64,000 nucleotides of DNA from an uncultured Sphingobacteriaceae bacterium (GTDB lineage: Bacteria; Bacteroidota; Bacteroidia; Sphingobacteriales; Sphingobacteriaceae): NCBI GenBank assembly GCA_946480915.1, contig CAMLLO010000023.1, positions 1-64,000 on the forward strand. The letters run 5' to 3'. Positions within the stretch are counted from its first letter, which is position 1. Each line of letters starts with the position of its first letter. The notes beneath the pieces are model-generated. The model had not been told where the DNA came from, did no database searches, and saw nothing but the letters and a program-made list of their open reading frames with translations. The position numbers and the translations under genes were made by a program. Of this stretch, positions 27,065 to 36,803 are shown piece by piece.

Positions 27065-30000
27065 ATGTTTAAACAATTCATAGAACGACCAGTTCTTTCT
27101 ACTGTAATATCTATTATTATCGTAATTCTTGGGGTTTTGGCCCTTGTCTCCCTGCCAATATCGCAGTATCCTGATATCGCACCACCAACTATACAGGTTA
27201 CAGCTTCATACCAGGGCGCTAATGCCGATGTGGTATTGAACAGTGTGGTGGTTCCTCTCGAAGAACAGATTAACGGGGTTGAAGACATGACCTACATGAC
27301 TTCTTCTGCCGGTAATGACGGAACTGCCAGCATTACTGTAAATTTTAAATTAGGCACCAACCCCGATTTAGCAGCGGTAAACGTACAAAACAGGGTGGCA
27401 CGTGCTACCAATATGTTGCCTCAGGAAGTTACCCGGGCGGGAGTTACCGTGACCAAGCGGCAAAGCAGCAACCTGGTTATTTTTGCTCTTTACAGCGATG
27501 ATCCCGCATACGATCAAACCTTTCTTCAAAATTATGCGAGCATAAACCTGATCCCTCAAATTAAACGGATTCCCGGAGTGGGTGATGCCACAGTATTTGG
27601 CCAAATGGAATATGCCATGCGGATCTGGTTAAAACCGGATGTAATGGCTTCTTATGGTTTGGTACCCTCGGACATAAGCTCCGCCTTAGCAGAACAGAAT
27701 TTAGAAGCAGCACCCGGCCAGTTCGGTGAGCAGGGCGAGCAGTCTTTTCAATATGTTATAAAATACCGCGGCCGTTTAAAAAGTGCCGAAGAGTTTGGAG
27801 AAATGATTATCCGTTCGAACGGACAGGGGCAGATTTTAAGATTGAAAGATATTGCCCGGGTTGAGTTAGGTGCAATGAGTTACTCGAGCACAACTAAAAC
27901 CAACGGAAAGCAATCTACCGCGGTTGCCATCGCCCAAACGGCTGGTTCGAACGCAAAGGATGTAATTGAAGGAAGTTTGAAAGTTTTGGAAGCGTCTTCA
28001 AAGAACTTTCCCAAAGGTGTTCATTATGTGAATCTTATCAACGTAAACGATTTTCTGGATGCCTCTATTGAAAAAGTATTGCATACGCTTATCGAGGCCT
28101 TTATTTTAGTGTTTATTGTGGTGTTCATTTTCCTTCAGGATTTTCGCTCCACATTAATTCCCGCCATCGCGGTGCCGGTTGCGATTATCGGAACCTTCTT
28201 TTTTCTCGACCTGTTTGGCTTCACCATCAACCTGTTAACCTTATTTGCAATGGTGCTGGCGATTGGTATAGTGGTAGACGATGCCATTGTCGTCGTCGAG
28301 GCGGTGCATTCTAAGCTCGATCACGGATACAAATCTGCCCGCAAAGCGACTGTTGATGCCATGAGTGAAATATCTGGAGCAATTATTTCCATCACCCTGG
28401 TAATGGCAGCAGTTTTTATTCCCGTAAGTTTTATCACAGGTTCGGCGGGGGTGTTTTATAAACAGTTTGGTTTAACCCTGGCAATTGCTATCATTATTTC
28501 GGCGGTAAATGCCTTAACTCTTAGTCCGGCTTTATGTGCCTTATTTTTGAAGCCACACGAAGAGGAGCGGCACAAAGGATTTATGCAACGCTTTTATGCA
28601 GGATTTAATACTGCGTTCGATGTTACTACCGAACGGTACAGGAGATCGGTATCTTTTCTTATCAAAAAGAAATGGATTGCCCTTATGGGGATATTTCTAT
28701 TCGCCGGAGTGTTTTATTTCCTGATGAAAACAACTCCGACGGCTTTTGTTCCGAATGAGGATCTGGGAACGGTTATGTCCGATATCAGTCTGCCACCGGG
28801 AGCTTCCCAGGAACGTACGGCAGAAATTACCCTGCAGATTGCAAAGATGGCCAATACCATTCCGGAGGTAGAACATGTTTTGCGTATAACTGGAAGGGGA
28901 CTAATAAGTGGTAACGGAAGTAATTACGGAATGGTAATTATGCGATTAAAGCCATGGGCACAACGCGCTGGCAAGGGGCAGGATGTTCAATCCGTAATCG
29001 GACAAATGTTTGCAAAAACCAGCTCTATCCGCGATGCGAAAGTTATATTTTTTGCACCTCCTACCATTCAGGGGTTCGGAACTTCCGGTGGATTTGAGTT
29101 TCAGTTGCAGGACAAGAGCGGAAGCGATATTGCAAGCTTCTTTAAAATAAACAGCGACTTTTTAGCGGCACTTAACCAGCGCCCCGAAATTCAGTACGCT
29201 TCCACAGCTTTTAATCCGAACATTCCACAGTATCAGATTGATGTGAATGTGGCGCATGTAAAAGAAACCGGTCTAACGGTGAACGATGTGTTAAATACTA
29301 TGCAGGGCTATTACGGTGGTGTTTACGCTTCTAATTTCAATCAGTTTGGTAAACAATACAGAGTGATGTATCAGGCGGAACCGCAGTTTAGAGCAAATCC
29401 AGAAGGATTGAATGCTATTTACGTCCGGACCCCGAAGGGTATGATGGCGGCAATAAGTGAATTTATTTCCATGACGAGAGTGTATGGTCCTCAATCCATT
29501 TCAAGATTCAATTTGTTTACCTCTATCGCAATTACCGGAGCTCCAAAACCAGGCTACAGTTCGGGTGATGCTATAAAGGCGGTTCAGGAAGTGGCAGCGC
29601 AAACCTTGCCTGCCGGATATGGATTTGAGTTTTCGGGGATAACACGAGAGGAGCTTTCTGCCGGTGGACAAACAGTGTTTATCTTTTTGCTGGTAATTAT
29701 ATTCGTTTTTTTCCTGTTAAGTGCGCAATACGAAAGCTATATATTACCATTTGCGGTATTGCTGTCGTTGCCTATCGGTTTAGCCGGAGCCTTTATTTTT
29801 GCCTACATTTTTGGAATCACCAATAACATCTATCTGCAGATAACGCTGATTATGCTGGTGGGCTTACTGGCAAAAAATGCAATCTTGATTGTAGAGTTTG
29901 CGATCGACCGCAGAAGGCAGGGAATGCCAATTGTTGATGCCGCAATCCAGGGAGCGCAGGCTCGTTTAAGACCTATTTTGATGACATCATTTGCCTTTAT

Positions 30001-30226
30001 CCTCGGTTTGGTTCCATTGATGCTTTCATCAGGTGCTGGTGCTTATGGAAACCGGTCTATTGGAACAGGTGCGGTAGGAGGGATGCTTATTGGAACCGTA
30101 TTCGGCGTCTTTGTAATTCCGGTCTTGTTTATCATTTTCCAAACATTACAGGAAAAGATCAGCGGTCCGCCACATCCTTTTAATCAGGAAGATGAAGAGC
30201 TGGATACTACTGTTTCTACAAAATAA
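27065..30226 (+). CDS. RND multidrug efflux permease, HAE1/AcrB type
   Basis: A 1053-residue proton-driven inner-membrane pump. It begins MFKQFIERPVLSTVISIII and shows the twelve-helix RND layout with two large periplasmic loops. The transmembrane-4 motif GIVVDDAIVVVEAV carries the adjacent Asp pair for proton transfer. The second half has LMLVGLLAKNAILIVEFA and PILMTSFAFILGLVPL. It lies 51 bp after the adaptor gene and 17 bp before the channel gene, forming a complete tripartite pump. Substrate range cannot be read from the sequence. Confidence 0.97.
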   Translation: MFKQFIERPVLSTVISIIIVILGVLALVSLPISQYPDIAPPTIQVTASYQGANADVVLNSVVVPLEEQINGVEDMTYMTSSAGNDGTASITVNFKLGTNPDLAAVNVQNRVARATNMLPQEVTRAGVTVTKRQSSNLVIFALYSDDPAYDQTFLQNYASINLIPQIKRIPGVGDATVFGQMEYAMRIWLKPDVMASYGLVPSDISSALAEQNLEAAPGQFGEQGEQSFQYVIKYRGRLKSAEEFGEMIIRSNGQGQILRLKDIARVELGAMSYSSTTKTNGKQSTAVAIAQTAGSNAKDVIEGSLKVLEASSKNFPKGVHYVNLINVNDFLDASIEKVLHTLIEAFILVFIVVFIFLQDFRSTLIPAIAVPVAIIGTFFFLDLFGFTINLLTLFAMVLAIGIVVDDAIVVVEAVHSKLDHGYKSARKATVDAMSEISGAIISITLVMAAVFIPVSFITGSAGVFYKQFGLTLAIAIIISAVNALTLSPALCALFLKPHEEERHKGFMQRFYAGFNTAFDVTTERYRRSVSFLIKKKWIALMGIFLFAGVFYFLMKTTPTAFVPNEDLGTVMSDISLPPGASQERTAEITLQIAKMANTIPEVEHVLRITGRGLISGNGSNYGMVIMRLKPWAQRAGKGQDVQSVIGQMFAKTSSIRDAKVIFFAPPTIQGFGTSGGFEFQLQDKSGSDIASFFKINSDFLAALNQRPEIQYASTAFNPNIPQYQIDVNVAHVKETGLTVNDVLNTMQGYYGGVYASNFNQFGKQYRVMYQAEPQFRANPEGLNAIYVRTPKGMMAAISEFISMTRVYGPQSISRFNLFTSIAITGAPKPGYSSGDAIKAVQEVAAQTLPAGYGFEFSGITREELSAGGQTVFIFLLVIIFVFFLLSAQYESYILPFAVLLSLPIGLAGAFIFAYIFGITNNIYLQITLIMLVGLLAKNAILIVEFAIDRRRQGMPIVDAAIQGAQARLRPILMTSFAFILGLVPLMLSSGAGAYGNRSIGTGAVGGMLIGTVFGVFVIPVLFIIFQTLQEKISGPPHPFNQEDEELDTTVSTK

Positions 30227-30243
30227 TTATCAATAGAATACAC

Positions 30244-31635
30244 ATGAATAAGATATATATAAAGTACTGCCTGTTTGTTGTTTTGTTTGCAGTAGGTCTG
30301 ACTTCCTGTAAGATAGGTCAGAGGTATAAAACGCCAGGTTTTACAACAGAAGGATTATTCCGGGATGCGGAATCTGCAGATACGAACAGCATCGCGAATA
30401 TTCCGGTAAAGGGCTTTTTTAAGGACACAGAACTTCAACAATTACTTCAGGAAGGGATCGGTAAGAACCTGGATTTAAAGATAGCGGTAAATCGTATTTT
30501 GCAATCGGAGGCTTATTACAAGCAAAGCCGCGCAGTTCTGTTGCCGTCCTTAAATGGAAATGCCAGTGCGAGCGTTTCTGAGCTTTCTGATGCGCAGGGT
30601 GGAAGACTGATTAACAATACCCGAACATTCCAAATGGGATTAATAAGCAGCTGGGAAGCAGATGTTTGGGGAAAATTAGGGAGTTCGAAACGGGCAAATC
30701 TTGCTTCACTACTGGAAAGCAAAGTCTATGCAAGAACGGTCCAGACCGGCCTTGTAGCTAATATTTCAACGTATTATTATCGTTTGCTTGCACTTGATCA
30801 GCAACTTGCAATTACCCGGCAGTCGGTAAAAAACTGGATCTCAATAGTTGAAACTATGAAGGCCCTGAAACAAGGAGCTGTAGTTACTGGTGCCGCGGTG
30901 GTACAGAGTGAGGCGGCCCGCTATGCTGCTGAGGTTACCATTCCGGATCTTAAACAGAGCATACGGGAAACGGAAAATGCATTAAGTATTTTGCTGGGAC
31001 GAAACCCTGGACCGATTACACGGACCTCAATAGACCTGCAGAGTGAGCTTGTGCCATTGTCGGTAGGCATTCCAGCCCAATTACTAAGTAACCGGCCGGA
31101 TGTGCAGCAAGCGGAATATAACTTCAGATATTATTTTGAACTCACCAATATGGCCAAAAGTTATTTCTATCCGGCTTTAACTATTACCGCTTCAGGGGGG
31201 CTTTCTAACATAACGCTTAAAGACTTCTTTAGCGCAGGTTCTGTTTTTGGAAATCTTGCTGGCGGACTTACTCAACCCATATTTAATCAGCGGATAAATA
31301 AAACCCGCCTTGAAGTGGCCAAAGCTGCCCAGCAGCAGGCCTTGTTAGGCTTTGAAAATAGATTACTTGTTGCAGGTCAGGAAGTATCAAATGCGCTGTC
31401 AGCCTATCAAACCGCTACAGATAAAACTTCTTTGCGGCAAAATCAGATTGCATCTTTAGTTAAATCTGTTGATTACAGTAAGGATTTGTTAAAGTCTGGC
31501 TTCGCCAATTATACGGAGGTATTAAATGCCCAACAAAGTTTACTGTCTGCTCAGTTGAATAGTGTGAACGATAGGTTGCAGCGGCTGCAAGCGACTGTTG
31601 AATTATACAGAGCCTTGGGCGGCGGCTGGAGATAA
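30244..31635 (+). CDS. TolC/NodT-family outer-membrane efflux lipoprotein
   Basis: A 463-residue outer-membrane channel subunit, last gene of the MarR–RND operon. The lipobox GLTSC gives Cys22 as lipidation site. Two internally related halves carry TolC-type features: NLDLKIAVNRILQSEAYYKQSRAVLLPSL, SWEADVWGKL, LLSNRPDVQQAEYNFR and the C-terminal AYQTATDKTSLRQNQI/LNAQQSLLSAQLNSVNDRLQ helices. It ends LYRALGGGWR, typical for NodT-type proteins. Confidence 0.96.
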   Translation: MNKIYIKYCLFVVLFAVGLTSCKIGQRYKTPGFTTEGLFRDAESADTNSIANIPVKGFFKDTELQQLLQEGIGKNLDLKIAVNRILQSEAYYKQSRAVLLPSLNGNASASVSELSDAQGGRLINNTRTFQMGLISSWEADVWGKLGSSKRANLASLLESKVYARTVQTGLVANISTYYYRLLALDQQLAITRQSVKNWISIVETMKALKQGAVVTGAAVVQSEAARYAAEVTIPDLKQSIRETENALSILLGRNPGPITRTSIDLQSELVPLSVGIPAQLLSNRPDVQQAEYNFRYYFELTNMAKSYFYPALTITASGGLSNITLKDFFSAGSVFGNLAGGLTQPIFNQRINKTRLEVAKAAQQQALLGFENRLLVAGQEVSNALSAYQTATDKTSLRQNQIASLVKSVDYSKDLLKSGFANYTEVLNAQQSLLSAQLNSVNDRLQRLQATVELYRALGGGWR

Positions 31636-32140
31636 CAGAGTAATCTTCTTTCCCGCCCCGGTTATGCGCTAAATACACTACACTTTTAGTTAAAAGCATT
31701 CACATTTTAACAACTTCGCATGTTTTTATATTTATGATAAAAATTATTTCGTTAAGCAAAGTACGGTAGATTCATGTCTGGAGCCTATTAATCTAAAGGC
31801 ATATTTAAAAAATTCATTCTCGGCACTTGCTTTGCAAGTCTGCTCGCATAGAAAATCTCATAAGTCTTTATTGCATGATTGCATTAAAGCCTGAGTTGGA
31901 AAAACTCAGAATACATAATACCCTAACACAGTTAAAAAGCCAGAGTAATTTATTCTGCATCCCAAAACTAACAACCAATTATTTCAACGAGCCAGAGAGC
32001 ATCATTCGCTATCAGCTCAGTGAATAGCCAAACAGGCAGATGTATAAATCTAATAATCTTTAACACCGGGTTATAAATAACAAGCCTGGTGCAATCTGAA
32101 TTCTCCTCTCGAGAAAATTGAAATCATTAAAAAATTAATT
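31636..32140. other. Spacer of 505 bp without a recognised gene
   Basis: AT-rich spacer between the efflux operon and the ice-binding gene. A short hairpin (ACTTGC TT GCAAGT, about 31828-31841) is visible. A plus-strand frame ending at 32027 could encode about 50 residues from an internal ATG, but has no domain and normal-looking intergenic composition around it; I do not call it. No intrinsic terminator is evident directly after the efflux genes. Confidence 0.5.
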
Positions 32141-33748
32141 ATGGACACAAACATTTCCTTAACAAGGAATAGTACTGCTGCACCTCAGAGCCGGGACTAT
32201 TCAAGAATATACGCTGCGCTGGTATTGTTTGTAATAATACTTGCAGTCTCCATTACCGGATGTAAAAAGGATGATTTTGAAGGTGAGATTTCGGGCGTTT
32301 GTCCGGTGGTCATCTCCGATCCAGTAAACGGAGCAGTTGATGTAGCTGTTAATAAAGTTATAGGTTTAACTTTCAATACCGACATGAAAGGTTCGACTGT
32401 TAATACCACAACGGTTACTTTAAAACAAGGTACTACATCAATTCCTGGAACCGTAGGACCTGCTGCCAATGGGAAAGATTTTACATTCACTCCCCAACAG
32501 CCGCTGGCCCCTTTCACTACTTATACTGGTACAGTAACAACCGGAGCAAAAGACACCTTGCGTTCGGCGATGGCTGCTGATTATGTATGGAGCTTTACAA
32601 CCGTACCGAGGATTACTCTATTATCCAACCCTGTTGCAGGTGGTACATCTACCGGTGGCGGAGACTTTGCCCAAGGATCATCAGTAACAGTAACAGCAAC
32701 ACCGAGCGCCGGTTATACATTTATTAACTGGACAAAGGTTGGCGCACCAACTGTACCCCTTTCTTCCGATCCAAGCTATCAGTTTAATATGGCGGGGAAT
32801 GTAGACTTAGTTGCAAATTTTAGTCAGGTTCAAACTTTTACAGTTATTGTTGCAGCTAGCCCTGTGGCAGGAGGAACAACAACAGGATCAGGTGTATATG
32901 CATCGGGCACTTCTGCAACAATCAGAGCAATACCGAATAGCGGTTATTCATTTACAGGCTGGAGTGGTGATGCTACAGGATCAACCAATCCATTAACATT
33001 GACGGTAAACGCGAATAAAAACATCACAGCAATCTTTGAGCTCGGCGGTCCGATTGCCGGTGCCGGAATTGGCCCGAACCTTCCCGGTTTAGGTGGATCA
33101 GGTACGTTCTCAATTCTAACAAAGGCTGGTATTTCAACTACAGGCATCACCTTAGTAAACGGTGACATCGGCGTGAGTCCTGCCGCAGCTACTTCAATTA
33201 CAGGCTTTGGCTTAATAATGGATGCCAGCGGACAGTTTTCCCGTTCACCTATTGTAACTGGCAGAATATACGCCTCAGATTACGCGGCACCAACACCGTC
33301 AAATATGACTACCGCAGTATCTAACATGGAAACTGCATATACAACTGCAAATGGCCTGGTAACACCCGCGCCGGTTCTGGAGAGAGGTGCCGGAAATGTT
33401 TCGGGATTGAATCTTGCCCCCGGTTTATATAAATGGAGTACAGGTGTACTTATCGACCCGAATACAACACTTACACTTACAGGTGGAGTAAATGATACCT
33501 GGGTGTTCCAGATAGCACAAAATCTTACGGTGAGCAATGGTGCCAAAATCGTTCTTCAAGGCGGTGCCCAAGCCAAAAACATTATGTGGGTAGTTGCAGG
33601 TCAGGCAACTCTCGGAACCAACACTAACTTTAGTGGAATCGTCCTGAGTAAAACCTTGATCTCGGCAAATAATGGCACTATAATAACCGGCAGGTTATTA
33701 GCGCAAACAGCGGTTACACTGATTGGAACCACCATTATTCAACCTTAA
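32141..33748 (+). CDS. Ice-binding (DUF3494) lipoprotein with Ig-like and InlB-type repeat domains
   Basis: A 535-residue exported protein. A hydrophobic segment at about 24-40 ends in SITGC (Cys41), a lipobox. Next come a Big_5-like Ig domain (about 50-150: ISDPVNGAVDVAVNKVIGLT, ending YVWSFTT), two divergent bacterial repeats (about 155-300: VTVTATPSAGYTFINW and ATIRAIPNSGYSFTGWSG), and a C-terminal DUF3494 beta-solenoid (about 310-535: FSILTKAGISTTGITLVNGD, LNLAPGLYKWSTGVLI, NIMWVVAGQATLGTNTNFSG). Known DUF3494 proteins adsorb to ice. Modular anchoring suggests surface ice attachment or ice-recrystallisation control; the habitat is inferred, not shown. Confidence 0.93.
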   Translation: MDTNISLTRNSTAAPQSRDYSRIYAALVLFVIILAVSITGCKKDDFEGEISGVCPVVISDPVNGAVDVAVNKVIGLTFNTDMKGSTVNTTTVTLKQGTTSIPGTVGPAANGKDFTFTPQQPLAPFTTYTGTVTTGAKDTLRSAMAADYVWSFTTVPRITLLSNPVAGGTSTGGGDFAQGSSVTVTATPSAGYTFINWTKVGAPTVPLSSDPSYQFNMAGNVDLVANFSQVQTFTVIVAASPVAGGTTTGSGVYASGTSATIRAIPNSGYSFTGWSGDATGSTNPLTLTVNANKNITAIFELGGPIAGAGIGPNLPGLGGSGTFSILTKAGISTTGITLVNGDIGVSPAAATSITGFGLIMDASGQFSRSPIVTGRIYASDYAAPTPSNMTTAVSNMETAYTTANGLVTPAPVLERGAGNVSGLNLAPGLYKWSTGVLIDPNTTLTLTGGVNDTWVFQIAQNLTVSNGAKIVLQGGAQAKNIMWVVAGQATLGTNTNFSGIVLSKTLISANNGTIITGRLLAQTAVTLIGTTIIQP

Positions 33749-33754
33749 AAATAT

Positions 33755-33780
33755 GTACCCGTTTAAAGGGCGGGTACTTA
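33755..33780 (+). terminator. Hairpin after the ice-binding gene, possible partial terminator
   Basis: GTACCCG (33755-33761) pairs with CGGGTAC (33771-33777) around a 9-nt loop, followed only by TTATTA. The U tract is weak, so this may reduce rather than stop transcription into the OmpA gene 44 bp downstream, or mark an mRNA processing site. Confidence 0.45.
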
Positions 33781-33820
33781 TTAAAGCTATTAATCAAAAA
33801 ATAATTTAAAAGATATTAAT

Positions 33821-35755
33821 ATGTTACCCATAAATAAAAGTAAAGTATCCCTTATCATCTGTTCGCTGATGATAATCCTCAGCCAAAGTATTGCTACGGC
33901 TCAAACAACACCGCCAAGATGGTGGTTCGGCTTGTCAGGTGCAGCCAACATGAATTTCTACAGCGGCACAACACAGCGTTTAAACAATTCGTTAATTGTT
34001 CCAACGGCCTTCCATAAAGGTAATGGCGTACGTCCTTATGGCTCGCTTTTAATGGAATACCGTCCTGCTGGCATGCTGGGCTTCATGCTAAATGTCGGAT
34101 ACGATGGCCGGGGCGGGAAATTTGATAGCGTAATGGCTCCATGCAACTGTCCGGCTACCTTAAAAACTAACCTGGATTACATTACGGTTGAACCCAGCTT
34201 ACGCTTAGGTGTGCCTAAAACAAATCTTTTCTTTTTTGCCGGTCCGCGTGTGGCATTTGGAATGCAGAAGGAGTTTGAATATACTCAACTAAACCAGTCG
34301 GACACGAATGAGGATTTTAGTGAGATAAATTCGACCATATTTTCGGGTCAGATCGGAATGGGCTATGATCTGCCTATTTCTTCCGTGAACAGTAAAACAA
34401 AGGCGTCTCTATCACCCTTCATTTCTTATCATCCGTATTTCGGTCAGGATGCTCGTAACATAGAAAGCTGGTCTGTGTCCACAGTTAGAGCCGGTGTAGC
34501 CTTAAAGTTCGGCAGAGCCGGAAAAATAAAAGAAGCACCAGTTGTTGCGGTTCCGGCACGTGAGATTATGTTCAGTGTTCGTGCTCCGAAAACCGTTCCG
34601 ACAAAACGCCTGGTAAGCGAAACTCTGCCTCTTCGTAATTCTGTATTCTTTGATGAGGGCTCAGCAGCCATTCCGGCGAGATACGTATTACTTACAAACA
34701 ACCAGGCATCCGCCTTTAAGGAGCTGTCTCTTCAAAATGAGCAATCCTCAAACACGACAGGACGTTCGGCAAGGCAGTTAAACGTATATCATAATATCCT
34801 GAACATTTTAGGGGATAGAATGAGGGCTAATCCGGGTGCGTCGATTTCGCTAAGCGGAGCGTCAGCTAACGGTCCGAAAGAGGGTAAGTTGTTTGCAGAA
34901 GCTATTAAACAATATATGGTTTCGATATTCGGGATTAACGCCGCAAGAATCTCTACCGATGGGCGCACAAAACCATTTATCCCGTCAGAACAGCCTGGTG
35001 GCACAAAAGAACTGGTTCTCCTTCGTGAAGGCGATCGCAGGGTAGATATTACAAGTGCATCACCAGAACTGTTAATGGAAGTTGGCGGCGGAATGATGAA
35101 ACCTGTACAAATTCTTGCAACTCAGGTAGATCCTTTGGATAGCCATGTAATTTTCAATGTTGACGGTGCAAATGCAGTGCTTAAGTCATGGACATTAGAT
35201 TTAACAGATGAAAGAGGAATGGTTAAGCATTACGGACCGTTTACACGTGATCAGGAAAGTATGACCGGAGCCTCAATCTTAGGCGACAATAAATCTGGCA
35301 GCTATAAAGTAGTGATGCTGGGTGAGTCAAAAAACGGACTTCCTGTAAGAAAAGAAAGCACCGTTTCTCTGGTTCGTCAGGACGAGACTACAGAAAAAGG
35401 TTTTCGTTATAGTATTTTGTTCGATTTTGATAAATCAAACTCGATCGCATCGTATGATAAATTCTTAACCGATGTAGTTTCTCCCTTAATTACTTCTGGT
35501 TCAACCGTAATTGTGCACGGTCATACAGATATTATCGGGGAAGAAGATTATAATCACAAACTATCTCACAACAGAGCAACAGAAACTCAAAAAATTATAG
35601 AGTCTGCCTTATCTCGGGCAGGTAAGAGTAATGTAACGTTTGAGACTTTTGGTTTTGGAGAAGACTTGAATCGCGCACCCTTTGACAACAATCTACCTGA
35701 AGAGCGCTTTTATAATAGAACAGTTATTATTGATATAATTTCAGCAAAGAACTAA
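33821..35755 (+). CDS. OmpA-family outer-membrane protein
   Basis: A 644-residue exported protein with a signal peptide cleaved near TATA|Q (residue about 27). The first 230 residues look like an outer-membrane beta-barrel domain (PSLRLGVPKTNLFFFAGPRVAFG). The middle is of unknown type. The C-terminal 100 residues form an OmpA peptidoglycan-binding domain (SILFDFDKSNSIASYDKFL, VIVHGHTDIIGEEDYN, LSHNRATETQKIIE). It follows the ice-binding lipoprotein in the same orientation by 72 bp and precedes a strong terminator, so the pair probably works together as a surface structure; this link is inference. Confidence 0.9.
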   Translation: MLPINKSKVSLIICSLMIILSQSIATAQTTPPRWWFGLSGAANMNFYSGTTQRLNNSLIVPTAFHKGNGVRPYGSLLMEYRPAGMLGFMLNVGYDGRGGKFDSVMAPCNCPATLKTNLDYITVEPSLRLGVPKTNLFFFAGPRVAFGMQKEFEYTQLNQSDTNEDFSEINSTIFSGQIGMGYDLPISSVNSKTKASLSPFISYHPYFGQDARNIESWSVSTVRAGVALKFGRAGKIKEAPVVAVPAREIMFSVRAPKTVPTKRLVSETLPLRNSVFFDEGSAAIPARYVLLTNNQASAFKELSLQNEQSSNTTGRSARQLNVYHNILNILGDRMRANPGASISLSGASANGPKEGKLFAEAIKQYMVSIFGINAARISTDGRTKPFIPSEQPGGTKELVLLREGDRRVDITSASPELLMEVGGGMMKPVQILATQVDPLDSHVIFNVDGANAVLKSWTLDLTDERGMVKHYGPFTRDQESMTGASILGDNKSGSYKVVMLGESKNGLPVRKESTVSLVRQDETTEKGFRYSILFDFDKSNSIASYDKFLTDVVSPLITSGSTVIVHGHTDIIGEEDYNHKLSHNRATETQKIIESALSRAGKSNVTFETFGFGEDLNRAPFDNNLPEERFYNRTVIIDIISAKN

Positions 35756-35772
35756 TCAAAATAGCCAAATTG

Positions 35773-35806
35773 AAAGAGGCCGGATCGTATGATCCCGGCC
35801 TCTTTT
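35773..35806 (+). terminator. Intrinsic terminator after the OmpA gene
   Basis: GAGGCCGGATC and GATCCCGGCCTC form a long GC-rich stem with one bulged base around GTAT, flanked by AAA on the left and TTTTT on the right. The flanks mean it may work in both directions, also stopping the minus-strand DJ-1 gene that ends at 35854. Confidence 0.88.
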
Positions 35807-35853
35807 TGTATATACTAATTCCGGCTTAGTCTGAATAAATGCACGAGTGGTTT

Positions 35854-36549
35854 TTAAATATCGGCATTCGAAAATTTCAACACACTCAGCAATTCTTTAG
35901 CCGCCTCTTCTGATGAAGCCGGGTTCTGACCTGTAATTAATAAACCATCTTTTACCACATATGAGGCCCAGTCTTCTTTTTTGGAGTATTTCGCCCCCTT
36001 ATTTTTTAGCTCATCTTCCAGAAGAAAGGGAACAATGCTTGTTAACTGCACCGCTTCTTCTTCGGTGTTCGTAAAGCCAGTCACATTTTTTCCCTTTACC
36101 AGAGGTTCACCATATTGATCTCTGACATTTAGCAAAACCGCTGGGGCATGACACACCGCTGTAACAGGTTTGCCAGCAGACCAAAATTTTTCGATCAGCT
36201 GAATAGAGCTTGGATCATTACTTAAATCCCATAAAGGACCGTGACCGCCCGGAAAAAACACCGCGTCAAAATCATCAGCTCGCACTTCGCTCAGCTTTTT
36301 TGTGTTTGCAAGTTGTTTCTTTAACGATTCATCTGCATCGAACCGTCTGGTTGCATCCGTCTGACTTGCCGGCTCGGCACTTTTTGGATCGATGGGTGGT
36401 TGTCCGCCTTTGGGCGAAGCCAAGGTGATTTCTGCACCGGCATCCTTTAAAGTGTAATATGGAGCGGCAAATTCTTCGATCCAAAACCCTGTTTTCTTTC
36501 CTGTATTACCTAGTTCGCTATGCGATGTTAGCACGATTAATACTTTCAT
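35854..36549 (-). CDS. DJ-1/PfpI-family protein, Hsp31-like
   Basis: A 231-residue cytoplasmic protein of the class I amidotransferase-like superfamily. The nucleophile elbow AVCHAPAVLLNV supplies the Cys and the adjacent His; FFPGGHGPLWDL precedes it, and an N-terminal EEFAAPYYTL segment carries the usual Glu. Relatives act as glyoxalases, chaperones or deglycases on carbonyl-damaged molecules. It stands alone, converging on the OmpA gene. Confidence 0.92.
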   Translation of the reverse strand: MKVLIVLTSHSELGNTGKKTGFWIEEFAAPYYTLKDAGAEITLASPKGGQPPIDPKSAEPASQTDATRRFDADESLKKQLANTKKLSEVRADDFDAVFFPGGHGPLWDLSNDPSSIQLIEKFWSAGKPVTAVCHAPAVLLNVRDQYGEPLVKGKNVTGFTNTEEEAVQLTSIVPFLLEDELKNKGAKYSKKEDWASYVVKDGLLITGQNPASSEEAAKELLSVLKFSNADI

Positions 36550-36803
36550 ATTCTTTTTGTTAGGTGCATAAATTAATTGAAGCTCTTGTGGCCTTATTGC
36601 CAGCTATTCTACTTAAATAACAGGTTTAGAACAAGCGCTGCAAAGTTTCGTTTCTAAGAATTTCAATCTCTTTACCACAGATAAGTTTATCGGTGTGAGT
36701 GGAGCTTTCATGAGCAGGAAAGGCTCATTAAAATCAGTAAAAATGCTCGCTGAATTTAGAATCTCTGAAAATACTCTTACCTTTCAGCAACAGATCTATC
36801 CTT

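Noticed and set aside
31827..32027. 66-codon frame before the ice-binding gene
   Set aside because: No recognisable domain or ribosome site, and AT-rich intergenic composition.
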